64,000 bases of DNA, from NCBI GenBank assembly GCA_029215795.1, contig JARDYH010000003.1, positions 266,261,562-266,325,561 of the forward strand, given 5' to 3'. Source of the stretch: Anniella stebbinsi. Lineage: Eukaryota; Chordata; Lepidosauria; Squamata; Anniellidae. The notes below the pieces were generated by a model that worked only from the letters and a program-made list of their open reading frames with translations, searched no databases and was not told the DNA's origin. Shown here piece by piece: positions 9,723-20,830 of the stretch. Every line of letters begins with the position of its first letter. The stretch's first letter is position 1. Made by a program: the position numbers and the translations under genes.

Positions 9723-10661
9723 CAAGTCAGACCATGGTCTGCTTCTGCTCTCTCCAGCAGAAGTCTTTTCCAGCCTTAGACCTGAGCGGAGATGCCAGAG
9801 TTTGGATCTAGGTCCTTGGAGGGTCCTTCACTTCCCCAAAAGCCGGCCATTGCGAAATCCAAGGCACACACCTTACAGCATCTTGGGAGGCTCCATCAAT
9901 GTCAACGTCTGGAAGTTGGGTACCAGACTAATGCAGTCAGATCAGATGTTTGCAGAGTGGCTAGATTCGAGCCTGGCCAGCGGACGCGGCCCTGTTGCCT
10001 TTCTCCTTCTCTGTTACTCTGTGGTTTCTTATTTAACCGACAGAGCGCTGACTCGGAAACTCTTTGGATGACTCAGCAAGGCCTCTGCCGGGGCAGTCTT
10101 CTCGGATGCATGGCCAGCATGCCAAGCTGCCTCCTCTGTGAATGTGATCCGTCTCCTCAACGGTACTCGCCAGAAGCCGTTTCCGCAACAATAGATCTTG
10201 GATCCGGTTCAAGCTGCCAGCCAAGGAGCGTCGAAAGCTGAGCCTGATCCATTTCTCTTTGCAAATCCATCCTTTTTTTTTTTGTCCCTTGCTCCAGCAG
10301 TGTGCAATGACCCTGCAGCAATTCTTTCATGTTTATAGCCCTCACTCTCCTTCCTTGCTTTTTCAAACAAAGTCAGCAATAAAAAAATATAAGGTCCCGC
10401 CTGTGTTTGCTTCAGTGCATGGATGTAAATCAATGGCTGCTGCTCCTTGACATGATGGTGTCTTGTAGACTTGAAACACACATAAAATACAAGAGAGCCT
10501 CAGAAATACATACCCTGAGGCTTATGCACAGAATCCACTTCACCTGTTGGTGGCTGTACCAAAAGACAGCCACTATATTTGACTTCATCATCACAATATG
10601 TGAAGAGCAGCTAAATCAGTTCATCATGGCCAGCAAGTGGCCAGTCAGACATTTCTCAGAA
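9722..10661. other. No gene or clear repeat seen
   Basis: Mixed composition with a T10 run near 10270. Several short frames overlap on both strands with no recognisable domain, and none has a convincing start context or homologous motif. Confidence 0.4.
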
Positions 10662-11050
10662 ATAAGGATGGGCAACCTGTCAATTTCGGTTTGTTTCAGA
10701 TTCCAATTTTTCCAGTCTTGAGTTCGTTTTGCCTGAAACTTCGATAATTGCTCCAGTCTTCAATTTGGTTCATCCAGACCTCTGAGAGTTGTTTAAAAGT
10801 TCACATGAAATTACATAAGCATTTCTGTGTACATTTTTTTCCAAAACATGCATTTTGGGTACACTTTTTGCTTGATATGCACATTTTTGCAAATGGTTTT
10901 CCTAATATAAATGCATTTTTAAACATTATGTTCTCTATTACCCAATTTTTGCATGGTTTGTAAACTGGAGACTGGGAAATTTGGAGAGGTGTGAATTTCA
11001 AAGGAGAACTGAGCTTCAGTTCGCATAGGATGGGTGAACTAGCAACGTTT
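10662..11050. repeat. Dispersed repeat with TTGCA-rich interior
   Basis: Begins AAGGATGGGCAACCTG and ends near CATAGGATGGGTGAAC, with many TGCATTTT, TGCACATTTT and ATGCATTT words between. The layout is like 32705-33050 and 14041-14465. The ends (GGATGGG at both sides) are not a clean inverted pair. Sequence to 11410 has similar TTTGCACA words and may be a second copy. Confidence 0.4.
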
Positions 11051-11569
11051 CAGATGGCCAGGATTTGGCGCATCATCTCATTGCTCATCTTGTGCCTAAT
11101 TCCCATTCATGTTTGTGACTGCTGCTCATGCTACATGACCTGGAAACTAGGGCAAAACGAGCAGGGATCGTACACCTTTGTGCGAGTTTCCCCGAATTTG
11201 CACGAGGTTATCCACATTTGCACAAATTTCCGAATTTGAGCAGATTTCCTTCATAGACAAAAGCAGGGTCGATTCAGCCCACAGAAGACATTTACCCAGA
11301 TTAGGAAATGTGCACAAATCAAACTGGAAATTAGAAACGAGGTGAATGTGAGCACTTGGTTGACCATTTACGAATATTGTGGGCAGACATGTGCTTGCGG
11401 TCAAATTCGGAGCTTCTAACAGGACATGCCTGTAAGTTTTGCAAGCAAAAATGAAATTCTCATAATCCCTATATCACAGTTCAAGAATGAAAAGTTAGAT
11501 AAGTCTGCAGTAATATGGAAACTGAATTAATTTCTCACCCTTTCCTCTCATTGGGGAGGAAGAGACCCA

Positions 11570-11814
11570 GGCCTCATCTACACCAAGCAGGATATTGCAC
11601 TATGAAAGTGGTATGAAAACAGTTTATAAAAGGCAGGAGCCACACTACTGCTTTATACTGGTATTGAAATGCACTGACAACTATTGGGGCCCATTGACAC
11701 ATGCCATATACCACTTTCATACTGCTATATACTGCTTAGTGTGGCTCTTGCCTTTTATATACCGCTTTCATGCCGCTTTCATAGTGCAAGATCCTGCTTG
11801 GTGTAAGTGAGGCC
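11570..11814 (+). mobile_element. Harbinger-like MITE, GGCCT-ATCTACACC family
   Basis: Long inverted ends of about 39 bases with three mismatches: the left starts GGCCTCATCTACACCAAGC and the right ends CTTGGTGTAAGTGAGGCC; both continue into GCAGGATNTTGCACTATGAAAG. The interior keeps GGGGCCCATTGACACATGCC, also in the copy at 45998-46237. No coding capacity. Flanking trinucleotides (CCA/AAG) do not match. Confidence 0.75.
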
Positions 11815-12629
11815 AAGGACTGAATAGGGATGGATAAATTGATCAACCTCAATTCTGCTCAACCAGTCAATGAGGACAGTACTGAACCAAATGGAATAAT
11901 ATTCTGACTTTGAATAAGGCAAATTCCTATATCCCTTAGCATCATTTTGGGGGGGAAACCTCCTCCCGATTAAAGAACAGAAAGGGATTTGCACATGCTC
12001 AGAAGCATTATTAAAAATGTTTCTCAATCGAATTCTTCCTTTTAAGCAATAGTACTCTCTCATTACAGCCAAACAAACAAGAATGCCAACAGAAAAGCAA
12101 CACATGCTTTTCCCCAAAAGTTGTGGTTTCACAGCCCATCGGAAGGTACACAAAAATATCACCATTATTCAGATTAATTTACCTTTGTACTTCATACCAG
12201 TGCAGGGGATTTACAGACCTCTAAGAGCACTGAGTCCCTCAACAAAGTAAATAAACTGTAATTCATTATTGTATTCTTCCTGTGAATAGAAAATAGAAGG
12301 CGTACAAGAGGCCTCTTTGCTCCTGAGGACTAAGAAAAGAAGATGAGTGGATGAGCCCATTTCATGGTAGATGTGGTTGGGCTGGACCACTTCAGACTGC
12401 AGGTGGAGGATCCAATATTTATAGGCTCCCCAGATTCCCTTCATATTCCCATTTCCCTTCATATTCAGACAAATACAAAAGCCCTGGCACATGAGGGAGA
12501 AGTTTGGAACATACCTTGTGCACACATTTCTGCCTCGAACCCCTGATTTCCCCCTCTAAGGCGTTTGTCCAAGATCTTGCATTAGAAATGTTTCGATTTC
12601 TATAACATGCACTCTTTTCAAGCACATGT
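11815..12629. other. No gene seen
   Basis: Neutral to AT-rich sequence. GAATAGGGATGGATAAATTG at the start resembles hAT-like ends elsewhere but no partner end is visible. Frames up to about 128 codons on the minus strand lack any recognisable motif. Confidence 0.4.
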
Positions 12630-12890
12630 TTGTTCCATCCCATTTTTACATCAGTTTGCAAATGTGTGTGTGTGTGTGTTTTAAGTCCACATGAAAATTA
12701 ATTTTAAAAATTACGCAATTTTCCCAGCATACATTTTTTCTCAAGCACTTTCCCTTAATATATGCATTTACGCATCTAATTTCCCCTAAAGTACACATTT
12801 TTGTATGCTTTCTTTGATCAGAGAATCCCCAAAACCAATGGATAATTGTGTACTGGTTCACATATAAGTTTGAGACATGTCAATTAGGTC
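12630..12890. repeat. Dispersed repeat fragment with (TG)n
   Basis: CAAATG(TG)nTTTTAAG followed by TACGCAATTTTCCCAGC, CATTTTTTCTCAAGCAC and ATATGCATTTACGCATC. Same style as 10662-11050. A (TG)9 run lies at 12664-12680. Confidence 0.4.
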
Positions 12891-12894
12891 TAAA

Positions 12895-13460
12895 ACGCAA
12901 ACCTGTTGTTGTTGCTGTTCGTAGAAGTAGTATTTGTATCTTGCCTTTTTCCCAATACTGGGACTCAAGGAAGGTGGCTTTACAAAATTAAAACATATAC
13001 AAATAAAACATATAAATAGAAATATACAAATGTTTTTTAAAAATTAAAATGGCTGCTATATGAAAACATTTAAAATAGTAATAACAATTTTTAAAAATCC
13101 AACGTAGTCTACTCCCCAAAGGCTAGTCAGAACAAAACAGTTTTAGCCTGCCTTTGGAAGCACACCAAGGACGGAACCAGTCTAGCTTCCCTGGGAAAGG
13201 AGTTCCAGAACCCTGGAGCAGCCACCGAGAAGGCCCTGTCCCATGTTCCCACCAGGCATGCCAGTGATGGTGGTGGACTGAGAGAAGGGCCTCCCCTGAA
13301 GATCTCAGAGGATGGGCAGGCTTGTAAGGGAGAATACCATCTTTCAGATAACCTGGACCCGAGCCGTATAGGGCTTTATAAGTCATTACCAGCACGTTGA
13401 ATTGTGTCCAGTAGAGCTGTTTTACCAGGGGAGTTGTGTGCTCCCTGTAACCAGCACCAT
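12895..13460 (-). mobile_element. L2-like LINE: ORF2 C-terminus and 3' UTR
   Basis: On the minus strand it encodes LVMTYKALYGSGPGYLKD and HPLRSSGEALLSV, the RT-distal region of the LINE, then loses frame where the other copies read AAPRLWNSLP. The 3' UTR side has ACTGGGACTCAAGGAAGGTG and TTACAAAATTAAAACAT. CAGCCACCGAGAAGGCCCTG is shared with the copy at 63090-63527. Confidence 0.7.
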
Positions 13461-14040
13461 GTATTTGATCCCCATCCCCACCTTATATATCCAACCATCA
13501 ATATTTATATTTTATTCTGTTGGGAAGCAAATCAGATACAATCCAACATAAGCGGATAATTGTCCACACTAGCAGAACTACAACATCCATTTCAGAAACT
13601 CAACCTGTTGGATAACTCTGGCATCTCTAAGCTGACAACCTTGTTACAGAAACTCAACTCCAACTTCTCACAGACTGTGCCTTCTACAACTCCCCTCATT
13701 AGAGAGAATAAATTATCACTGCAGGTGGACGGAAGAAAATGAATCCACTCTCAAAAGAGTGAAGGAGGAAAAAAACATATACCCAAAGTGAAATATATTA
13801 GACCAGCATGTAGATTATCCAGCTGAGGAAATTTTTTAATATAGTGGTGACTTCTGAATCCCTGCTGAACAAGCCTGGAGTGGGAAGGTTCTTATTTCCA
13901 GAGCCTTAGGTAATGTGGAAGGCTCTGACTTATACTGTTAACAAACTCCTGGAGACCATAAATCAAGAAAAGAGATGATACGAGTATTTTCATCAGGAGC
14001 AGAAATGTACACCAGACAGTGAAATCCAGCTGACGCTAGT
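13461..14040. other. No gene or clear repeat seen
   Basis: AT-rich sequence. A short tandem-like phrase (CAGAAACTCAACYYSTT) occurs twice at 13590 and 13650. A 60-codon frame there has no recognisable domain. Confidence 0.35.
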
Positions 14041-14465
14041 TTTTCTTTTTCTTTATGTACCTAAGGGTGGGGGAGACATTTCTTCAGCTTGCATTTTAAT
14101 TGTAACGCAAACACACCTCATTGTGCACTTTTGAAGCAATACACAAACTGAAACTCAGTCATCCTTCAAGATTTGCACTGCTCCAAACTTTGCAGTTGAG
14201 TTTTCCAGTCAGAAGATGTATACAAAAACGCATCGATTAGAGGGGAAGTGCTCGCAAAAAGGTATATATCCATTTAAAAAATAATAATTTAAATGCATTG
14301 TATTTGGGGAATGGCTTGCGAAAAATGTGTGTATTGCACAAAAATACATACAAAAATACATGCATTAGGAGAAATGCGCGCAAACAGGCGTACAAAGTTT
14401 TGAGCAAACTTTTTTTAAAAGATCTCAAAACTTTTGGAATGAACTGGACTCAAAATTGGGGGGGC
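14041..14465. repeat. Dispersed repeat with ATGCATT/GCGCAAA words
   Basis: Contains GCAATACACAAACTGAAACTC, AAAAACGCATCGATTAG, AAATGCGCGCAAACAGG and a repeated ATACATACAAAAATACAT. It resembles 32705-33050. Probably a decayed non-autonomous element; ends are not resolved. Confidence 0.4.
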
Positions 14466-14469
14466 ATTG

Positions 14470-14470
14470 C

Positions 14471-14505
<35 letters not shown>
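14470..14505. repeat. (AAT)n microsatellite
   Basis: Twelve AAT units at the tail of the L2-like fragment that follows. Confidence 0.95.
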
Positions 14506-14507
<2 letters not shown>

Positions 14508-14770
14508 TTTATATACCACCCCCATAGCTGAAGTTCTCTGGGCGGTTTACAAATATTAAAAACATTGAACATTTAAAAACCAATATACAAAATGTAAAAC
14601 CATAAAAGCCTAAAAACAAACTACATATCATTTAAACTGTTCAGGGGTCAGTTAAAAGGCTCAACATACACTGTTAAATGCCTGGGAGGAAAAAAAGTCT
14701 TTACCTGGTGCCGAAAAGATGACAGTGTTGGCGCCAGGCAAGTCTCATTGGGGAGAAAAGGCCCTCTCCC
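14506..14770 (-). mobile_element. L2-like LINE 3' UTR (CTCTGGGCGG subfamily)
   Basis: On plus it reads ACATTTATATACCACCCCCA, AGCTGAAGTTCTCTGGGCGG, TTTACAAATATTAAAAAC, and further on GTCTTTACCTGGTGCCGAAA, GGCGCCAGGCAAGTCTC. This is the complement of the 3' UTR and ORF end seen at 34498-34987. Confidence 0.6.
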
Positions 14771-15223
14771 TCTCGAGCAAAATTCTGGGAGTGTGGTTCT
14801 GCTTTCAGACAAAGCATCGCACTTCCTGCCTGGCTTGTTGTCTTCCAAAAACATTGGTGGGGGGTTTGCCATGGCAGCAGCAAATTAGGCAAAAATGTTT
14901 GGAAGGGGTGCATGCAGCCCGCAAGCTGCGAGTTGCCCACCCCTGATGTAAGGGGTGCATTGTCAAGTCAACACACATGTTTGCAATGAGACAAGAAGAT
15001 CTTTTGAGGTGCCACACAGGTGAGTCACCCTTCTTCCCACAATATCCCAAACCATCCATTATTTCACAACATGTGCAGCAGCACCAGTATCTTGTACTGG
15101 AGGAACAGAACTATCAAGCCCACATCCTGCCAGGTGATGACGGAGAGGGTGTAAGACTGGGGGCAAGGCAGAGATCAATGTGAAACAGAGTCCTCTTGTT
15201 TCCCAGGAGTCATGCTTCACGCT
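14771..15223. other. No gene seen
   Basis: Neutral composition. Overlapping frames of 60-85 codons on both strands share no recognisable motif. The AAGCTGCGAGTTGCCCACCC phrase at 14921 resembles short repeat debris. Confidence 0.35.
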
Positions 15224-15404
15224 GGCCAGATCTACACCAAACAGGATATAACACTATGAAAGCAGTTTGAAAACGGTATATGGAATGTGTCATCGGCCCC
15301 AACAATTGTCACTGCACTTCAATACTGTTATCCAAGACCTTATAGGCCTCTTCCAACTCTACTATTCTATGATTCGATGATAAAGCAGTAGTGTAGATCC
15401 TGCC
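15224..15404 (+). mobile_element. Harbinger-like MITE, GGCCT-ATCTACACC family
   Basis: Left end GGCCAGATCTACACCAAAC, right end GTGTAGATCCTGCC. The interior AGGATATAACACTATGAAAG and GGAATGTGTCATCGGCCCCA match the copies at 11570 and 45998. A CR1 tail at 15328-15380 sits inside it. Flanking trinucleotides do not match. Confidence 0.65.
15328..15380 (+). mobile_element. CR1 3' tail nested in a MITE
   Basis: About 53 bases carrying CCTTATAGGCCTCTTCCAAC and CTATTCTATGATTCGATGA, the end of CR1 with its ATTCTATG octamer tail. On either side, AATACTG and TAAAGCAGTAGTG continue the MITE as in 46203-46227, so the CR1 fragment is the younger insertion. Confidence 0.65.
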
Positions 15405-15415
15405 TATGTGACTTG

Positions 15416-15895
15416 GGCCCTTTCTACACCTAAGGGTGTAGAGGGAGGGCCTTGGGGCGATCCCGGACTTACTTACTTCCAGGATCGTCACCTAGTTTCT
15501 ACACAGGAAGCGCGACACACTTGCCTTTTTATTTTTTAACCACGGAGCCAGGAGCGCACTTGCAAACCAACGCAAAAGTAAAACAAAAAAAACAGCCCAA
15601 CCCCGCTCGTCCCCACCCCCGATGCCCCTAGGCTTCCCCGGGCCCAGCTCCTTCCCTCTTGCACACCCCCGCTACTAACGGGGAAGAGGGAAGAAGCTGG
15701 AATGGGCATCCACAGCTCCTGTGGTCTCGGGATGGTCCCGGGACCCGTGGAAGTATTGGGTTTTCCCAGGTTTTCTTTATCCCTGGGGAAACCCCTGCCC
15801 ATCCCCCCTGCCCCCGGGAGTCCCTGTACATCATTTGGACAAACCGGGAGCACCCAGGGACAACCTCAGGAAAAAGGGCTGGTGTAGAAACGGCC
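15416..15895 (+). mobile_element. Harbinger-like MITE, GGCC-TTTCTACACC family, TTG duplication
   Basis: Left end GGCCCTTTCTACACC, right end GGTGTAGAAACGGCC, inverted over 15 bases with one mismatch. Directly flanked by TTG on both sides (15413-15415 and 15896-15898). The GC-rich interior (TTTATCCCTGGGGAAACCCC, CCCGGGAGTCCCTGTACATC) is shared with 61565-62082. No transposase; overlapping GC-rich frames on both strands are not genes. Confidence 0.75.
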
Positions 15896-16109
15896 TTGGA
15901 CTGACCTGTGACTGCCCACGCAACTTCTTTGCTGGCTTAGTTTCTCCTCCTGCAGCAAAAGCTTCAGGGCTTCGTGGTGAGGAAGAGGCCATTTGCTGGG
16001 GATCCACTGTGCGGTTGAGTTCCGTCACAGCTGCTGTGCAGCATCCATCCACTCTCTGTGCAAACCTTCTACTAAGGTTGTGAGATGCCAAAATCTCTGG
16101 TCTTGTGCC

Positions 16110-16325
16110 AGAGGTCAAAATGAGGTTCCTGAGCCCTGCAGCTTTGGGCCATAGGAAGGGACATCAGACATCGCTTTCTGCCAAGCAAACCATTAGTCTT
16201 CCTAACTCAGTATTATCTGAGAGTCTCCATGGATTAAAGACAGGACACTACTTGGAGATACAGGCATTGAAACTGGGACCTTCTCCATGCAAAACATGTG
16301 CACTGAGTTACAGTTCTTAGCAAGG
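16110..16325 (-). mobile_element. tRNA-type SINE, decayed
   Basis: On the minus strand, AGTGCACATGTTTTGCATGG and AGAAGGTCCCAGTTTCAATG form the tRNA-Ala-like anticodon arm and B box, followed by the CTCCAAGTAGTG body. Same family as 959-1150. Confidence 0.55.
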
Positions 16326-17425
16326 TGGCACCATGGATATGATTAGTACAGCTTCCATTTTGTTTTGATGTGCTATGCTCACATTGGCTCCTGTGATCCA
16401 TGCACAAATAGATCTTCAGCCCATACTAGATCTCTAGACCCTTGCAGCAAAAATGGTGACCATGAAGAGGCCACCTTTGAAACCAGAGCTGGGTGTCTCC
16501 AGCCCATGCCAATCATCATATGCAATTCCAATTTCTATAGCATGATTGTTTCTACGGAGTAAGGTGCATAGAATAGGGGATTTCTTCCTTACTTCCTTAC
16601 TTTTGCTCTGGGATTACTTTGATTATTGTATCTGCATCACGCAGGGGGTAACGTCTCGAAAATCTAATTCTGTGCAAGGTAGCAACAATCAGCCTGAATT
16701 AGCGACACTGTAAGGAAATGAAAAGTCAAACTGCTGACCATGAGCATTTTATGGTATTTAATTAAAAGTAGATAAGGCGATGGGAATGAATCACAAATCA
16801 GATAAACGGAGTGGCAGTAAATTCTCATATTGAACACAGAGTTGACTTGTGACTGCTTGACAGTATACAAGAACAGGACTAGGGTGATCTCCAAATATGA
16901 AATTAAGTGAATAATTAAAAAGTACTCTGGAGGAGGAGAGGCCTGAACTGTGCTTGTTTACTTGTATTCCTTTTAACGAGGATGCCATCCCTAGGATGTG
17001 TAGCACACACATCCACACAGACCATATGATTAATCTTACAAGCTCGCTTTTTTGCTTCCTTCAATATTTTCCAGATGTTTCTCCTTCCAAATCCAAACAT
17101 TTTGCTTTAGATCAGCGGTGGGGAAGCTTTAGCCCCTTGGGACTAATCCAGACAGTGGACCTCATTGGGCTCACAGAGGTGCCCCATCCAGCCCACAAAT
17201 GCTTGGACTGGATGATGAAATACACCCACTGATATTATCCAGCTCACGGCAGGCCTTGTGGGGAACAATTTCCCTCTAAAACCTGTTCCCCACGTCTTTG
17301 GGGGAAATCCATTGGCAAATCTAGACTGAGGCCCTTTCAACTTTGCTTACTCCTTCCATGGGGAGTTTCTTCACTAACCCTGGACAAAAGGACACCCAAA
17401 GTTCTTGAGAAGCAGATGACCATGG
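16326..17425. other. Mostly unique, no gene seen
   Basis: AT-rich up to about 17100, neutral after. No recognisable element apart from short A/T runs. Frames of 60-92 codons are scattered and lack domains. Confidence 0.4.
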
Positions 17426-17449
17426 CACACACACACACACACACACACA
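17426..17449. repeat. (CA)n microsatellite
   Basis: Twelve CA units. Confidence 0.95.
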
Positions 17450-18589
17450 AACATGCTCCCACTCAGAAAGTTTGGAGGGCCCTTTTGCAGGTGGGGCTGA
17501 AATCTGGGCAGGGGACCCACCATTACCAGCTTCGCTCTGCCGCCTAAACATGTATTAAGGGTTCAGCTTCCAGCAGAAGTGCTAGACGAGAATGCTCCAG
17601 AACCACGCCCCATCTTCCCCCTCCCCTGACAAACATCCAGTGTGTATTCATGAGAATGAGTCTCCACGTGTACTGATGTATGTAGGAAGAGGTCCTACGC
17701 TTGAAGAATCACCTTGCCCAATGAGGGCAGTTTATTTATTTATTTAGAATGGCGAGATGAGCAACTGAGAGAAACTGAAATGGTCGGAGAGATTTGTTCC
17801 TGTACCCAGCTACAACTAAGCCAGTAAGCAAGACTAAGCACACGATTACTGAAACAATCACATCTTCTTTCCTTGTGAAACCCTGCCTCCATTTCCATCC
17901 CCTTCCCCTGTTCTTTTTAGATTGCAAGCTTCTTGGGACAGGGACCTTTTCTGTTGTACCCTGTAAAGCACCACGTGCACTGATGTGGTGCTATAAAATA
18001 AATCAGGCTATCCCAACCGGGTGCGCTCGCTATTTTTTGGGATTCCCCTAGAAAGCTTCACGTAGTGGGTGTGGGTGGGTGTAACTGTTCAAGGTCATTG
18101 TTGCTGCTTCTTCGGTGCCGCCCATTCCCCTAGCTGCTGCTGCTTTCTGTTTTGTGAGATAGTTCAAAGGCGATCCCAACCAATCAGCGATTATGCAGTG
18201 AATGGGCTGATCGCACAGGATGATGCCCGATGTGATAACATCATCTGATGTCCATGAATAAAAAGTAAAGTGACACCACTTCTCAGATATGGCCACGTGA
18301 CGCTTTCTTTAAATGAACAAGTAAGGAGTGTCTCCGCACAAACACAGACCCAAAATCACTGAACTTATGTTTGTGGGGAAACAGCGCATGATCTCAGCTT
18401 GGTAGATCCAATTCGTATGCCTTTCCACGGTCCTCCTTCATACTCACAGCTTTCAGATCAAACCCCGATGCTCCTCCCAGGACCCAATTTCCACTCCAAG
18501 TTCCCCTTCGGCACCAGAACAAGCAAAGCTCGTTAATGCCCGTGGTTCAAGCCTCCCACAGAAAATATTAAGTGTGCCTGAATTTAAGA
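17450..18589. other. Mostly unique, one old repeat tail
   Basis: Positions 17918-18003 (AGATTGCAAGCTTCTTGGGA, CAGGGACCTTTTCTGTTG, GGTGCTATAAAATAAAT) look like the 3' end of an old vertebrate interspersed repeat; a similar phrase is at 35588. The rest shows no gene or element. Confidence 0.4.
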
Positions 18590-19020
18590 AGCAGAAGACC
18601 CAACAACAATGGGGACCAATTACTGTTTTGTCTATCAAGGCACCATTTATTAACGCAAAATAGCTGCCACAAGCCCACTTCCCCCTGGAGCTGTGTAATT
18701 CCAGCGGATTTTTCCCCCTATGTAGCATATGGCATAATGCAATATTTCATGCCTGTTGTCTTGTAAAGCCAGCGATAGCTCTTATTAAATCGGGAGCAGA
18801 GCAATTGCTTATCGCTCGCCAGGATCTGACTTTTCCCCCCCCCTTTTTTCTTTTTTGCTTACGCCTGACTTTGCCGCCTCTCTGCCTGAGAAAGTGCATC
18901 GAAACACAATGGATTCGGAGGTAATCGATACAAAGCTTTAGAGGTCAGAGCTGTTCTTTGACAAACTTTAAGTTCATGATTAAATATTCTCCAGCAGGAA
19001 CTGCTGCTGGTATTTAAAAG
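18590..19020. other. Unique block, candidate conserved non-coding sequence
   Basis: Free of recognisable repeats apart from a C/T run at 18830-18850. It has homeobox-style AT cores (CATTTATTAACGCAAAATAG, TTCATGATTAAATATTC), CAATTACTG and AATCGATAC. No frame with a domain. The suggestion of conservation is inference from texture only. Confidence 0.25.
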
Positions 19021-19479
19021 TCAGGCTGCCCCTGTAGCCCTGGAGTTAGTTATCTGGGATACCATGTCCAAATACAGTGTGCTTGGGATGGTGTGGTCCC
19101 TGAAGCTCGGAGATAGAGCATGTAGAAGAAGACCCCATGTCCAACCACAGCTATCATTAGTTAAAGGGAGTTTAGCTGGAAGGCCTTGGAGCAGCATTCT
19201 CCAACCTGATGGCTTCCAAATGTGTTGACCTACAACTCTCAGCATCCCCCTGGCCAGTGGCTGGAAGAAAGGGGGTGAGACCAGGGGAAGGGGCATGACC
19301 ATCTCAGAAACCCCAGAGGGCTGGATTGATGAGATCCCAGCTATTCCAGGTTTGGCTTGCAGGCCATCTGGAGGGCTCCAGGTTGGGAAGTCTTCCTTGG
19401 AGGGATGCTTTTGTCAGGATCTGGCCCGGTCTCCCTGGTGTGCATCCCAAATTGGACTTGAAGCCAGAAAGAGGAAGAA
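19021..19479. other. No gene seen
   Basis: Neutral sequence. Positions 19195-19262 resemble the foldback repeat at 2085-2175 (TTCCAAATGTGTTGACCTAC). Confidence 0.35.
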
Positions 19480-19534
19480 AAGAAGAAGAAGAAGAAGAAG
19501 AAGAAGAAGAAGAAGAAGAAGAAGAAGAAGAAGA
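19480..19534. repeat. (GAA)n microsatellite
   Basis: About 18 GAA units, pure purine. Glu-, Arg- or Lys-rich frames across it are artefacts. Confidence 0.95.
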
Positions 19535-20032
19535 CCAGCCAAGACAAGAAGCAAGGGAGGAATTTTTCCAAGACTCTTCCAGAGTCAAGGAGGAACCTTC
19601 CCAGGAACTTGTTTGACAGGAGGTCCCAGCTCACAGATTGTCTTCTCTACCCCTAGGAACTCAGTCTTTGATGAAAGGGGGGGGTGCATTGGAACTGACA
19701 GATCCCAGAGTCTGCTGCACATTCAAGTCGGCAGAGTTGAGAGGAGTCTTCTAGGTTAGCTGCTCACCAGAGGTTAAAACTTGAAGACCCTCCCTGAAGG
19801 AGGGGTTCGGTAAAAGCGAACAACGGGAAACTCTCTGTTTGGTTTGCTTTAAACCAGGCTGAGCCAACAAGCGTTTCTCTTTTTGGATTCTGCATCCACA
19901 ATTCTCTTGACTCAGTCCATAAGGCCCCTTTGGTGATGCATCATTTCTTATTGTTAATCTTGTAACTTCACAACTGATCAAGGCTGGCTTCAGTTTCCCA
20001 TTAATTCAAAAGTGCAACGCAAACAACAGAGT

Positions 20033-20159
20033 GAGGAGGAGGAGGAGGAGGAGGAGGAGGAGGAGGAGGAGGAGGAGAAGAAGAAGAACAGAAGAAGAAG
20101 AAGAAGAAGAAGAAGAAGAAGAAGAAGGAGGAGGAGGAGGAGGAGGAGGAGGAGGAGGT
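20033..20159. repeat. GAG/GAA polypurine tract
   Basis: (GAG)n to 20085, (GAA)n to 20126, then (GAG)n again, broken by one C. The mirror-like GAG-GAA-GAG layout gives poly-Arg and poly-Glu frames that are not genes. Confidence 0.95.
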
Positions 20160-20184
20160 AATGACGACCAGGATAATAATGATA

Positions 20185-20830
20185 AACAGTTGTACAGCAC
20201 TTTCAAATTTTCCAAGTCCTTCACGTGCATTCTATCGCTACAATGCTTGCAAGAAGCTTGTAAGGTAAGTTAGTCTTATTATTATAGCCTTATTGCAGAT
20301 GGGGAGGGGGAGACTGGGAGGGGGGAGAGAAAGAGTAGTCTACAGCCACTAGGGATGTCCATCGCCAAGAATTCTGGCCGTTTTGGACATCACCAGATTT
20401 CTGTCAGGCCCCCAACTTACTTCATATTTGTGAATTGAACTACGTTTTTTTCCAGAAATTTAGGGACTATTTTCATGGATTTAAAAAAACAAACAAACAA
20501 ACAAACAAAACAAACTTGTTTTTTTAAAAAAAACCATAAATACAAATCACAGCCAAATTTGCGCAAATTATGCAAATTGCAAGCAAAATCTGCACACATT
20601 ATACAAATTGTGCCCGCAATTTACGCAAATTTATGCAAATCAAGACAGAACAGAGTCTGGAACGCCAAGCTGACAAAAACTCAAGGAGTTCCACCCCTCG
20701 GCTGGATTTCTCCGACATCCCTATGTGACCACCTTGTGAGTTCATGGCAGAGTGAGATTCAAACCGGGGACTTCTTGGTTTTCAGCTTCTACTCTTCACC
20801 ATTACGCTGCAGCAGATGGTTTCCTTACCT
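20185..20830 (-). mobile_element. Probable MIR SINE, split by a hAT-like insertion
   Basis: Positions 20190-20349 read like the body of a MIR in complement: ACAGCACTTTCAAATTTTCC, CTTGTAAGGTAAGTTAGT, TTATTGCAGATGGGGAGG. After the insertion at 20350-20723 it resumes at 20735 with GAGTTCATGGCAGAGTGAG, ATTCAAACCGGGGACTTCTT and CTTCACCATTACGCTGC, the tRNA-like end. MIR is old, so the order of insertion fits. Assignment is by eye. Confidence 0.6.
20350..20723 (+). mobile_element. hAT-like non-autonomous element, TAGGGATGTCC family
   Basis: Ends TAGGGATGTCCATCG and TCCGACATCCCTA form a 10-base inverted pair. The interior has runs of TTTGCGCAAATTATGCAAAT type words and GGATTTCTCCGAC. It interrupts the MIR-like sequence around it. 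Flanking octamers (ACAGCCAC, TGTGACCA) share only a worn CCAC core, so a duplication is not proven. Confidence 0.6.

Noticed and set aside
19295..19759. A 154-codon frame with poly-Arg
   Set aside because: Caused by (GAA)n read out of phase; flanks show no domain.
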